A DNA stretch of 11,340 nucleotides, from positions 1-11,340 of the forward strand of contig JANXVK010000249.1 of NCBI GenBank assembly GCA_025351675.1, given 5' to 3'. Made by a program: the position numbers and the translations under genes. Each line of letters opens with the position of its first letter. The first letter of the stretch is position 1. This document shows, piece by piece, positions 1 through 6,382 of this stretch. The notes below the pieces were generated by a model. That model was given only the letters and a program-made list of their open reading frames with translations. It had not been told where the DNA came from and ran no database searches. The stretch comes from Rhizobacter sp. (GTDB lineage: Bacteria > Pseudomonadota > Gammaproteobacteria > Burkholderiales > Burkholderiaceae_C).

Positions 1-1
1 C

Positions 2-697
2 ATCAAGGCCTCGCTCGCCGGGCTGGGCAAGTGTTTCAAAGGCAGCAAATACAGCAAGGCGCGTTATATGGAAATGATGGCGTTGCTCTACGACATCCTG
101 CAAAAGGCCCGCAAGGAAGGGCTGATGTCGATCGAGAAAGATGTGGAGGAGCCCCACAGCTCGGCGATCTTTCAAAAGTACGCAGTGGTCGGCAACGACC
201 ATCACGTGGTCGAGTTCATTACCGACTACTTGCGCATGATGGTGTCGGGCAACCTCAACGCCCACGAGATCGAAAGCCTGATGGACAGCGAGATCGACAC
301 CCACCACAACGAGGAACACGCGGCCGTCGCTGCGATCGCGCGCGTCGCCGGCGGCCTGCCGGCGTTCGGCATCGTCGCGGCGGTGCTGGGCGTGGTCAAC
401 ACGATGGGCTCGGTCGGCCAGCCGCCGGCGGTGCTCGGCGGCATGATCGGCTCGGCGCTGGTCGGCACCTTCCTCGGCATCCTGCTGGCCTATGCCTTCG
501 TCGAGCCGCTCGGCGGCCTGATGGAGCAGAAGATGGAAGACGGCTCGAAGGAGCTGCAGTGCATCAAGACGACCTTGCTCGCGAGCATGCAGGGCTATGC
601 GCCGCAAGTGGCGGTCGAGTTCGGCCGCAAAGTTCTTTATTCAGGTGATCGCCCGACGTTCGCCGAGCTCGAAGGCCATGTGAAGGGCAGGAAATGA
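2..697 (+). CDS. motA: MotA flagellar stator protein, 5' end cut off by the window
   Basis: MotA and MotB form the proton-conducting stator that drives flagellar rotation; MotA is an inner-membrane protein with a large cytoplasmic loop that touches the rotor. The reading frame is open from base 2 and encodes the last 231 residues of a protein usually about 285-295 long, so roughly the first 60 residues lie outside the window. Visible family features are the cytoplasmic loop with QKARKEG and SIEKDVEEP, which carries the Arg and Glu equivalent to E. coli R90 and E98 that contact FliG. The third membrane segment LPAFGIVAAVLGVVNTMGS holds the proline equivalent to P173, and the fourth segment has VGTFLGILLAYAFV. 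The C-terminus has GYAPQVAVEFGRK, with the equivalent of P222. motB follows after 135 bp rather than overlapping. The family assignment is secure. Confidence 0.97.
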   Translation: MKASLAGLGKCFKGSKYSKARYMEMMALLYDILQKARKEGLMSIEKDVEEPHSSAIFQKYAVVGNDHHVVEFITDYLRMMVSGNLNAHEIESLMDSEIDTHHNEEHAAVAAIARVAGGLPAFGIVAAVLGVVNTMGSVGQPPAVLGGMIGSALVGTFLGILLAYAFVEPLGGLMEQKMEDGSKELQCIKTTLLASMQGYAPQVAVEFGRKVLYSGDRPTFAELEGHVKGRK

Positions 698-755
698 CAA
701 CCCCTCGTCCGACGGGTACATCGGTCGATCTCCCGGGGGGACGCGGGCCGGCCGA

Positions 756-784
756 GGGCCACGCGGTGGGCCTCTTCGTGGCCC
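756..784 (+). other. Perfect 8-bp inverted repeat (hairpin) in the motA-motB spacer
   Basis: GGGCCACG (756-763) and CGTGGCCC (777-784) are perfect inverted repeats around a 13-nt loop. The right arm ends directly against the ATG at 785, which is not the likely motB start. There is no T-run, so this is not a standard intrinsic terminator. It could adjust the MotA:MotB translation ratio or mRNA stability, or it may be chance in GC-rich DNA. Confidence 0.4.
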
Positions 785-832
785 ATGGCGGCCCGGCGCT
801 CGCCCCGCTCCGTTTCGACAAGGCAATCAGCG

Positions 833-1822
833 ATGCCAGGTGACTCCAAGAAGCTCCAGCCCATCATCATCAAGCGGGTGAAGAGGGGCGGCCATGCGGC
901 GCACGGCGGCGCGTGGAAGATCGCGTATGCCGACTTCGTGACCGCGATGATGGCGTTCTTCCTGCTGATGTGGCTGCTCGGCTCCACGACCGAAGGCGAC
1001 AAGAAGGGCATCGCCGACTTCTTCAACTCGCCGCTGAAGGTCTCGCTGTTGGGCGGCGGCAGCGGCTCGGGCGATTCGTCGAGCGTCGTCAAGGGCGGTG
1101 GCACCGATCTATCGCGAAGCTCGGGCCAGGTCAAGGCCGGCGACATCGAGGCGTCGCGCAAGAGCGTGCAGCTGAAGGCCCTGAAGGCCGACCAGCGCCG
1201 CGCCGAAATCGCGCGCCTCGAGGCGCTGAAGAAGAAGGTCGAGGACGTGCTCGCGGCGAACCCCAAGCTCGCCGCGCTGAAGTCGCAGATTCGTCTGGAG
1301 ATGACGCGCGACGGGCTGCGCATCCAGATCGTCGACGAGCACAACCGGCCGATGTTCGACAGCGGCAGCGCGGTCGTCAAACCCTACATGCGCGATCTGC
1401 TGCGCGAGATTGGTGCGGTGCTCGGCGAGGTGCCGAATCGCCTGACCCTGGAAGGACACACCGACGCCCAGCCCTTTGGTGCCGGCGAGCGCGGCTACAG
1501 CAACTGGGAGCTGTCGAGCGACCGCGCCAACGCCTCGCGGCGTGAACTCGGCGCCGGCGGCCTGCCCGAAGAACGAGTGCTGCTGGTGCAGGGCCTGGCG
1601 TCGAGCGTGTTGTTCGACGCGAATGATCCGCGCAGCCCGGCGAACCGCCGCATCAGCATCATCGTGATGAACCGCGATGCCGAAGACCGTTTGCTGAGAG
1701 TGAAGACCGACGACGAAGAAGACGCTCCGCAGCCGCCCGGCGAGGCGACCACGGACACGCCCCGAGAGGCCGCGAAAGAGCGCGTCGCGCTGCCCTCGAT
1801 TCCACCCCCCATCATCCGATGA
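833..1822 (+). CDS. motB: MotB flagellar stator protein
   Basis: MotB anchors the stator to peptidoglycan and supplies the proton-binding aspartate. The chosen start gives 329 residues (E. coli MotB is 308) and the usual N-terminus: a basic segment (IIIKRVKRG), then WKIAYADFVTAMMAFFLLMW. Asp34 in YADF corresponds to the essential E. coli Asp32 at the start of the single membrane helix. A linker with a Lys/Arg-rich helical stretch follows. The OmpA-like peptidoglycan-binding domain occupies about residues 160-285, with EGHTDAQPF (Asp211), NWELSSDRANASRREL and PANRRISI. The C-terminal tail is acidic and then proline-rich. An in-frame ATG at 785 would add 16 residues unlike the family, directly beside a hairpin. 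AAGG at 820-823 is a plausible weak ribosome site for the 833 start. motA and cheY flank it in the same orientation. Confidence 0.95.
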   Translation: MPGDSKKLQPIIIKRVKRGGHAAHGGAWKIAYADFVTAMMAFFLLMWLLGSTTEGDKKGIADFFNSPLKVSLLGGGSGSGDSSSVVKGGGTDLSRSSGQVKAGDIEASRKSVQLKALKADQRRAEIARLEALKKKVEDVLAANPKLAALKSQIRLEMTRDGLRIQIVDEHNRPMFDSGSAVVKPYMRDLLREIGAVLGEVPNRLTLEGHTDAQPFGAGERGYSNWELSSDRANASRRELGAGGLPEERVLLVQGLASSVLFDANDPRSPANRRISIIVMNRDAEDRLLRVKTDDEEDAPQPPGEATTDTPREAAKERVALPSIPPPIIR

Positions 1823-1871
1823 ACACCCCCCAGTGCCCGGCCCTGCGCCGGAGTGATCCGCGAGGAGCGCC

Positions 1872-2270
1872 ATGAGCAACCCCACCGACATGAGATTCCT
1901 GATCGTCGACGACTTTTCGACCATGCGCCGCATCGTGCGCAGCCTGTTGAAAGAGATCGGCTACCCAAACGCCGACGAGGCCGAAGACGGCTCGGTCGCG
2001 CTGAAGATGCTTCAGCGCGCGAAGTACGACTTCGTCGTCAGCGACATCAATATGCCGGTGATGAACGGCTTCGAGCTGCTCAGCGCCGTGAAGGCCGACG
2101 ATATGCTCAGGCACCTGCCGGTGCTGATGGTCACCGGCGAAGCGCGCAAGGAGGACATCGTGCGCGCCGCCAAGGACGGCGCCGCCGGCTACATCGTCAA
2201 GCCTTTCACCAAGGCGACGCTCGAAGAGAAGGTGCAAAAGATCATGCAGAAGCTCGCCGCCACGGCGTGA
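1872..2270 (+). CDS. cheY: CheY chemotaxis response regulator
   Basis: CheY is a single-domain receiver that is phosphorylated by CheA; CheY-P binds FliM and changes the direction or state of motor rotation. At 132 residues it has the normal family length. All key positions are present, each shifted by one from E. coli: Asp13/Asp14 (metal binding, LIVDDF), phosphoacceptor Asp58 ([12 protein letters not shown]), Thr88 (VTGEA), Glu90, the switch aromatic Tyr107 and Lys110 (IVKPF). GAGGAG at 1862-1867 is a good ribosome site just before the ATG. It lies 49 bp after motB and 31 bp before cheZ, so the three genes probably share a transcript. The retained Tyr107 and the adjacent cheZ favour the motor-binding CheY over an unrelated single-domain regulator. 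Confidence 0.97.
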   Translation: MSNPTDMRFLIVDDFSTMRRIVRSLLKEIGYPNADEAEDGSVALKMLQRAKYDFVVSDINMPVMNGFELLSAVKADDMLRHLPVLMVTGEARKEDIVRAAKDGAAGYIVKPFTKATLEEKVQKIMQKLAATA

Positions 2271-2301
2271 GCGCCACATCGGCATCCTGGAGTACAAGAA
2301 C

Positions 2302-2928
2302 ATGAAGATGGATGACCCGGACACGCTGGCGCCGCAGGCGGCCGCTTCGCCCGAGGTGTTTCAGCAGCTCGGCCTGATCACGCGCCAGCTGCACGACACG
2401 CTGACCCAGCTCGGCGTGATGCCGCGCCTGCAGCAGGCCGCCGAGGGCCTGCCCGACGCGCGCAGCCGCCTGAGCTACATCGCGCAGAAGACCGGCGACG
2501 CCGCGAACAAGGTGCTGAACTCGGTCGACATGGCCAAGGCCGAGCACCTGAGCATCAGCGCCGAGACGCGCCGCATCGCCGCAGCGATTCTCAAAGACCC
2601 GGTGGAGGCGGTCGCGACCGGCGCGGTGATGAACTTCGTCAGCGATGTCGAGGCCGCGACCGAGCGCATCGACCGCCACCTGACCGACATCATGATGGCC
2701 CAGGACTTTCACGACCTCACCGGCCAAGTCGTCGCGAAGGTGGTGGCGCTGGCCGCCGACCTCGAAGACGGCCTTGTCAAGCTGCTGGTGCAGGCCGCCC
2801 CGCACGAACAGGTGCAGCGCGTCGAGTCGACGTTCCTGAACGGGCCGGTCGTGAACCCGGAAGGCCGCAGCGATGTGGTCGCCGACCAAGGCGAGGTCGA
2901 CGACCTGTTGGCGAGTCTGGGCTTCTGA
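2302..2928 (+). CDS. cheZ: CheZ, phosphatase of CheY-P
   Basis: CheZ speeds dephosphorylation of CheY-P and so resets the chemotaxis signal. The 208-residue protein is close to the usual 210-215. The long helical hairpin core is recognisable, with the catalytic motif IMMAQDFHDLTGQVV. Gln142 corresponds to catalytic Gln147 of E. coli and Asp138 to Asp143. The C-terminus is the CheY-binding peptide on a flexible linker (QGEVDDLLASLGF), nearly identical to the enterobacterial end. GGAG at 2289-2292 precedes the ATG by 9 nt. A second in-frame ATG at 2308 is possible but would be further from that site. It is the last gene before a strong stem-loop at 2945-2972, which marks the end of the motA-motB-cheY-cheZ unit. 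Confidence 0.96.
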   Translation: MKMDDPDTLAPQAAASPEVFQQLGLITRQLHDTLTQLGVMPRLQQAAEGLPDARSRLSYIAQKTGDAANKVLNSVDMAKAEHLSISAETRRIAAAILKDPVEAVATGAVMNFVSDVEAATERIDRHLTDIMMAQDFHDLTGQVVAKVVALAADLEDGLVKLLVQAAPHEQVQRVESTFLNGPVVNPEGRSDVVADQGEVDDLLASLGF

Positions 2929-2944
2929 TCGTTCTTCGAACCAA

Positions 2945-2972
2945 AGAAAGGCGGCCCACGGGCCGCCTTTCT
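2945..2972. terminator. Stem-loop between cheZ and the FAS1 gene, probably a two-way terminator
   Basis: A perfect 12-bp stem (AGAAAGGCGGCC / GGCCGCCTTTCT) encloses a 4-nt loop CACG. The plus-strand 3' side ends CTTTCTG, and the complementary side is equally T-rich on the other strand. It lies 16 bp after the cheZ stop and between two convergent genes, where a terminator working in both directions is expected. The T-run is short, so efficiency is uncertain. Confidence 0.75.
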
Positions 2973-3055
2973 GTACTGCTTGCCAAACGCAGGGCCGCCG
3001 CGCCGGGCCGCCATGGACCTCGAAGCGGTCCACCGGCGTGGCTCTTGCAGGGCCC

Positions 3056-3092
3056 ACCCTCTCGGAGGGTCGATCGCCGTACCCGGCGATCG
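3056..3092. other. Two adjacent hairpins just downstream of the FAS1 gene
   Basis: ACCCTC-TCG-GAGGGT (3056-3070, 6-bp stem) abuts CGATCGCCG-TACC-CGGCGATCG (3071-3092, perfect 9-bp stem). Reading on the minus strand, the 9-bp hairpin begins 7 bp after the FAS1 stop codon. Neither is followed by a T-run. The likely role is 3'-end protection or weak termination of the FAS1 transcript, with the stem at 2945-2972 as the backstop. Confidence 0.5.
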
Positions 3093-3099
3093 GGATGCT

Positions 3100-3651
3100 T
3101 CATTTCGGCAGCAGCACCTTGTCGACCACGTGGATCACGCCGTTCGACTGGGTCACGTCGGCGATGGTCACGTTGGCGGTGCCGCCGGATTCGTCCATCA
3201 CCATGACCTTGCCGCCCGCGGCCATCGCGGTGAGCGTACCGCCCGAAACCGTCTTCAGCGTCGCCTTGCCACCACCGGCCATGATGGCTTTGGTGAGTGC
3301 GGCGGCGTCCATCGTGCCGGCGACCACGTGGTAGGTCAGCACCTTGGTCAGGGCGGGCTTGCTCTCGGGCTTGAGCAGCGTGTCGACGGTGCCGGCGGGC
3401 AGCGCGGCGAACGCCGCGTTGGTCGGCGCGAACACCGTGAACGGGCCGGGGCCTTTCAGCGTGTCGACCAGGCCGGCGGCCTTGACGGCGGCCACGAGCG
3501 TAGTGTGGTCTTTCGAGTTGACGGCGTTGTCGATGATGTCCTTGGTGGCGTACATCGGTGCGCCGCCGACGGTGACCTGGGCGAGCGCGGTGATCGTGGA
3601 TGCCGACATGACGAGCGCGAGCGCGAGGGTCGAGAGCTTGATGCGTTGCAT
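3100..3651 (-). CDS. Secreted single-domain fasciclin (FAS1) protein
   Basis: The 183-residue protein starts with a classic Sec signal peptide: basic MQRIK, a hydrophobic stretch to about residue 22, and a likely cut after ALA24 before QV. One FAS1 domain fills the remainder (about residues 37-182). It shows the H1 motif [11 protein letters not shown] (71-81), the conserved Tyr-His pair at 107-108 in LTYHVVAG, and the H2 motif [13 protein letters not shown] at the C-terminus. FAS1 domains mediate adhesion or protein-protein contacts in the envelope or outside the cell; the ligand cannot be told from sequence. AGGAAG (plus coordinates 3658-3663), 6 nt before the ATG, is a strong ribosome site. 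The gene is transcribed against its flagellar neighbours, convergent with cheZ and divergent from flhB, so it is probably a separate unit. A direct flagellar role is not indicated; a surface-adhesion role is speculation. Confidence 0.9.
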   Translation of the reverse strand: MQRIKLSTLALALVMSASTITALAQVTVGGAPMYATKDIIDNAVNSKDHTTLVAAVKAAGLVDTLKGPGPFTVFAPTNAAFAALPAGTVDTLLKPESKPALTKVLTYHVVAGTMDAAALTKAIMAGGGKATLKTVSGGTLTAMAAGGKVMVMDESGGTANVTIADVTQSNGVIHVVDKVLLPK

Positions 3652-3754
3652 GAGTTTCTTCCTGGGGTTTGTTGGCGAGTTGACGCTGCGGGATGGCCGC
3701 GTGCAGTCTCATACGCCCGAGCCCGCACAATGGATGCGCGACCCGAAAGAGACT

Positions 3755-3805
3755 GCGCTTCACACCGCTTATCCGACCCACGGTTGCGGCCGGCGCCGGA
3801 ACAAT
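3755..3805 (+). promoter_or_regulatory. Conserved 51-bp element upstream of flhB (copy 1)
   Basis: This copy contains CTTCAC and CGCTTATCCG (3766-3775), a 20-bp spacer, then CCGGAACAAT (3796-3805). The same blocks at exactly the same spacing occur before flhA at 8806-8856. I count 39 of 51 positions identical; both 10-bp blocks are perfect and the spacer matches at 11 of 20. It ends 7 bp before the flhB ATG. Conservation at two flagellar genes suggests a shared promoter or activator site. It does not clearly fit the sigma-28 consensus, so the factor is unknown. Confidence 0.6.
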
Positions 3806-3812
3806 CATCGGC

Positions 3813-4976
3813 ATGGCCGAGCCGAGTTCCCAGGACCGCAACCTCCCCGCTTCCGAGCGCAAGCTTCGCAAAGCGCGCGAGGACGGCCAAGTCGCGCGCT
3901 CGCGCGACTTCGGGCACTTCGCCGCGATCGCGGTGTGCGGCGCGCTGCTCGTCAGCGCCGCGCCGCTGCTGACCGACTGGCTGAAGCAGACGCTGATGCA
4001 GGGCCTGCACTTCGACCGCGCGGCAATCCTGAACACCGGCGTCATGGGCGAACGCCTGCTCGAGCTGACGATCCGCCTCATGTGGGTCGTCGTGCCGTTC
4101 GGCCTCGTGATGATGGGCACCGCGCTCGGCGGGAGTCTCTTGATCGGCGGCTGGAACTGGACGCTGAAGCCGCTGATGCCCAACTTCGGCAAGCTCAACC
4201 CGATCACCGGCCTGCCCGGCATGCTGACGAAAGACAAGCTGATCGACGCGTTGAAGGGGAGTGCGCTGGCGCTGATCCTCGGCGCAATCGGCGCGCTGTA
4301 CCTGAAGGCGCATGTCGACGAGCTGACCGGCGTGCTCGCGCTGCCGCTGCCGGCGGCGATACAGCAAGCGGTCGGCTCGCTGGTCGGCGGCGTCGGGCTG
4401 TTGCTGCTCGCGCTGGCCGCGTTCGCGATGATCGACGTGCCGCTGCAGCGCTTTCACCACGCCCAGCGTCTGAAGATGAGCCACCAGGAGATGAAGCAGG
4501 AGCACAAGGAGCTCGAAGGCAACCAGGCGATCAAGGCCAAGCTGCGCGCGCGGATGCGCGAGATGACCAAACGCCGGATGATGGCCGCCGTGCCGACCGC
4601 CGATCTGGTCGTGATGAACCCGACCCACTACGCGGTCGCGCTGAAGTACGACGACAAGAAGATGGGCGCGCCGCGCGTGATCGCGAAGGGCGCCGATCTG
4701 CTCGCGATGGCGATCCGCGATCTGGCGAAGGACTCGAAGGTGCCGGTGCTGCAGGCGCCGGTGCTGGCACGGGCGCTGTACGCGCACGCGGAACTCGACC
4801 GCGAGATCCCGGCGGCGCTGTTCGCGGCCGTGGCGCAGGTGCTGGCCTACGTGTACCAGCTGCGCGCCGCGCTCGCCGGGCAGGTCGCGATGCCGAACGC
4901 GCTGCCGGAGTTGAACGTGCCGGCCGAGCTCGATCCGCACCACAAGCCGGTTCCGGACATGGAGGTGTTCGACTGA
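3813..4976 (+). CDS. flhB: FlhB, flagellar type III export gate protein and substrate-specificity switch
   Basis: FlhB sits in the inner membrane at the base of the flagellum; self-cleavage of its cytoplasmic domain switches export from rod/hook to filament proteins. The 387-residue product matches the family length (E. coli 382). The N-terminus has the usual charged segment (ASERKLRKAREDGQVARSRD), followed by four hydrophobic segments within about residues 30-210. A basic linker (KMSHQEMKQEHKE ...) leads to the cytoplasmic domain. The autocleavage site NPTH is at 269-272, so the cut falls between Asn269 and Pro270, the same numbering as Salmonella. The frame is open further upstream, but only the ATG at 3813 gives the family N-terminus. 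No clear Shine-Dalgarno sequence precedes it; the conserved promoter-like element ends 7 bp before the start. flhA, its usual next gene, is displaced about 3.9 kb downstream. Confidence 0.97.
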   Translation: MAEPSSQDRNLPASERKLRKAREDGQVARSRDFGHFAAIAVCGALLVSAAPLLTDWLKQTLMQGLHFDRAAILNTGVMGERLLELTIRLMWVVVPFGLVMMGTALGGSLLIGGWNWTLKPLMPNFGKLNPITGLPGMLTKDKLIDALKGSALALILGAIGALYLKAHVDELTGVLALPLPAAIQQAVGSLVGGVGLLLLALAAFAMIDVPLQRFHHAQRLKMSHQEMKQEHKELEGNQAIKAKLRARMREMTKRRMMAAVPTADLVVMNPTHYAVALKYDDKKMGAPRVIAKGADLLAMAIRDLAKDSKVPVLQAPVLARALYAHAELDREIPAALFAAVAQVLAYVYQLRAALAGQVAMPNALPELNVPAELDPHHKPVPDMEVFD

Positions 4977-5090
4977 CGGAGGTGTCGAAAGCCCCTGCTG
5001 TCGGGTCAAGAACGTGCGGCGAGTGCCGTGCCAGTGACGACCGACAGGGCCAAGAGAACACAGCGCAGTGCCTTCACTGGCCCGCGGTAT

Positions 5091-5122
5091 TCGACAATTT
5101 CGCGGATACTCCGCTATCCGCG
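5091..5122 (+). promoter_or_regulatory. Candidate promoter with overlapping 8-bp inverted repeat upstream of the response regulator
   Basis: CGCGGATA (5101-5108) and TATCCGCG (5115-5122) form a perfect inverted repeat with a 6-nt centre. TCGACA at 5091-5096 matches the sigma-70 -35 box at 5 of 6 positions. TATCCG at 5115-5120, 18 bp later, is a poor -10 lying in the right arm of the repeat. A palindrome over a -10 box would suit a repressor operator, but the same repeat could be an RNA hairpin after flhB. The rest of the 4977-5160 gap has smaller competing repeats (GCCAGTG 5030-5036 with CACTGGC 5075-5081). Confidence 0.35.
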
Positions 5123-5160
5123 TCCCGCGTGGTGAGCCCTGACCCGACCCGAGGTGAAGC

Positions 5161-5589
5161 ATGAATGGCAGTGAGACCCTCTCCAACCCCGACGAGGTGG
5201 CCGCCCGGGCTGCTCCGCACGGTGTGAGACTGGTGATCCTGCTGGTTGACGACGACGTGCCGTTGCTTGACAGCACCGCAGACGCCATCGCTGCCTTCGG
5301 GCACCTTGTGTACCGCGCAGTCGATGCCAAGCAAGCGTGGGCTCTGCTGGAGGCAAATCCCTTCGACGTCCTGATGGCCGACATCAACCTGCCTGACCTG
5401 TCCGGAGAAGTGCTGGCGGCAGAGGCACGCGCGCTTCGCCCGACGATGAAGATCGTGTTCGTCACCGGTCGCACCGATATCCGCGATCCCAAGTCGAGCG
5501 GCCTCGATCCCTACATGCTGCGCAAGCCCTATGACCTCGCGGCGATCGAAGCACTGCTCGACGCGCTGACCGGCGGTGCGAAGGGCTGA
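5161..5589 (+). CDS. Single-domain response regulator (receiver only), possible BphP partner
   Basis: This 142-residue receiver protein has no output domain. It opens with about 22 residues of non-conserved leader, then the receiver fold: acidic pair Asp30/Asp31 (ILLVDDD), phosphoacceptor Asp74 (LMADINLPDLSG), Thr102 (VFVTGRTD) and Lys122 (MLRKPYD). It should accept phosphate from a histidine kinase. It differs from CheY at the switch region: Met119 occupies the place of CheY Tyr106, so direct motor binding like CheY is doubtful. GAGGTG at 5151-5156 is a strong ribosome site. It ends 9 bp from the converging bphO stop and is the only unassigned receiver beside the bacteriophytochrome kinase, so phosphotransfer from BphP is the leading inference. 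Receivers of this kind often act through phosphorelays or by protein contact. Confidence 0.87.
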   Translation: MNGSETLSNPDEVAARAAPHGVRLVILLVDDDVPLLDSTADAIAAFGHLVYRAVDAKQAWALLEANPFDVLMADINLPDLSGEVLAAEARALRPTMKIVFVTGRTDIRDPKSSGLDPYMLRKPYDLAAIEALLDALTGGAKG

Positions 5590-5598
5590 GCGCCGCGC

Positions 5599-6285
5599 TT
5601 ACGCAGCCGGCTGCGCTTGCAATGCGAGTTCATCGAACATCGTGATGTGCTGTGCGAATGACCACTGAGCCTCGGCGATGATCGTGTCCGCAATCTCGGG
5701 GTCGGCCGCGCCAGAGGTGAGCAGTTCGCGAAAGGCGCCCGCCAACGCCGCCGTGCGCTCCGCGCCGCCGAAGTCGTAGAACGCCGTGCCTTCACGGCCA
5801 GGGAGCTGCAGGGCATTTGCGACGATCGGGGCAAGCCTCTGCCCGCCATTCAGATCGCCCATGTAGCGCACATACGCGTGCGCCAGCAGCCGTTCGGGGT
5901 CGGTCCCGGCCAAGCCTTGGAGACGCTGCACATACGCCTGCGTGGCAGCGGCCAGGGGTTCGACAGAACGCAGGGCCGTCTCCTCGTCGCAGCCCAAGGC
6001 GCGAAGGTCGGCCCGCAGCGCAGCACGGCGAAGCAGATCGAGCCCGACGACGGGGGCGAGCAGCGGATGCTTCGCCTGTCGCAGGATGGCCGGCTCCAGT
6101 GCCGAGTAGAGCGCCAGCAGGTTCCGCAGCAGCCTGCAGTAGGCCGGCGCACTCATCTTTCCGCCGATCAGCAATCGCATGAGCGCGGTTTGCTCGGCTT
6201 GGCGGTGCAGCGAACGCGTTTCGTGCTTCAATCGCTCGGCGAAATTTGGCGGCAATGTGATCCGATCGAGAGTGATCGGCATCAT
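5599..6285 (-). CDS. bphO: BphO-type heme oxygenase (biliverdin synthesis)
   Basis: The enzyme opens heme to biliverdin, CO and iron; biliverdin is the chromophore of bacteriophytochromes. From the ATG at 6285 the protein has 228 residues, normal for this family. The proximal heme ligand is His27 in HETRSLHRQAEQ. The distal-helix signature YVRYMGDLNGGQ supplies the conserved Gly-Asp and Gly-Gly residues. The C-terminus ends in AQWSFAQHITMFDEL, typical of bacterial heme oxygenases. Frame-matched ATGs at 6333 (16 residues longer) and 6282 are alternatives; 6285 or 6282 gives the usual short N-terminus, though no strong Shine-Dalgarno sequence separates them. It is divergent from bphP and converges on the response regulator with a 9-bp gap. 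The pairing with bphP supports chromophore supply rather than heme-iron scavenging. Confidence 0.95.
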   Translation of the reverse strand: MMPITLDRITLPPNFAERLKHETRSLHRQAEQTALMRLLIGGKMSAPAYCRLLRNLLALYSALEPAILRQAKHPLLAPVVGLDLLRRAALRADLRALGCDEETALRSVEPLAAATQAYVQRLQGLAGTDPERLLAHAYVRYMGDLNGGQRLAPIVANALQLPGREGTAFYDFGGAERTAALAGAFRELLTSGAADPEIADTIIAEAQWSFAQHITMFDELALQAQPAA

Positions 6286-6382
6286 AGGTTGGAGCGCCGA
6301 CCGTGACTCGTGCCACACTCCCTCGACACTCATTAGGTCCGCGTCCGGCCTCGCGAGCCGTCAGACCAGAGGTACCGAAGCG
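6286..6382. promoter_or_regulatory. Divergent intergenic region bphO/bphP
   Basis: About 97 bp separate the two divergent starts, so promoters for both genes should lie here. An 8-bp palindrome CTCGCGAG is at 6350-6357. AGAGGT at 6368-6373 is a clear ribosome site 9 nt before the bphP ATG and fixes that start. No convincing -35/-10 pair is visible. Confidence 0.4.

Noticed and set aside
785..832. ATG at 785 as the motB start
   Set aside because: It would add 16 Arg/Ser-rich residues not seen in MotB, and it abuts the right arm of a hairpin; the ATG at 833 gives the family N-terminus.
695..832. Possible motA-motB fusion by stop read-through
   Set aside because: motA and motB share a frame and the spacer has no further stop, but the spacer residues are Arg-rich and featureless and the motB start is well supported, so the shared frame is chance.
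3344..5492. Very long open frames overlapping flhB on both strands (over 600 codons)
   Set aside because: They overlap a clear flhB, encode low-complexity Arg/Ala/His-rich or unrelated residues, and are typical of GC-rich DNA where stops are rare off-frame.
5161..5589. Second CheY
   Set aside because: It has the receiver residues but lacks the CheY switch tyrosine and sits with bphO/bphP, so it is left as an unnamed receiver.
6179..6382. 68-residue N-terminal extension of BphP
   Set aside because: The frame is open upstream but lies antisense to bphO. AGAGGT at 6368-6373 and the position of Cys21 fit the start at 6383.
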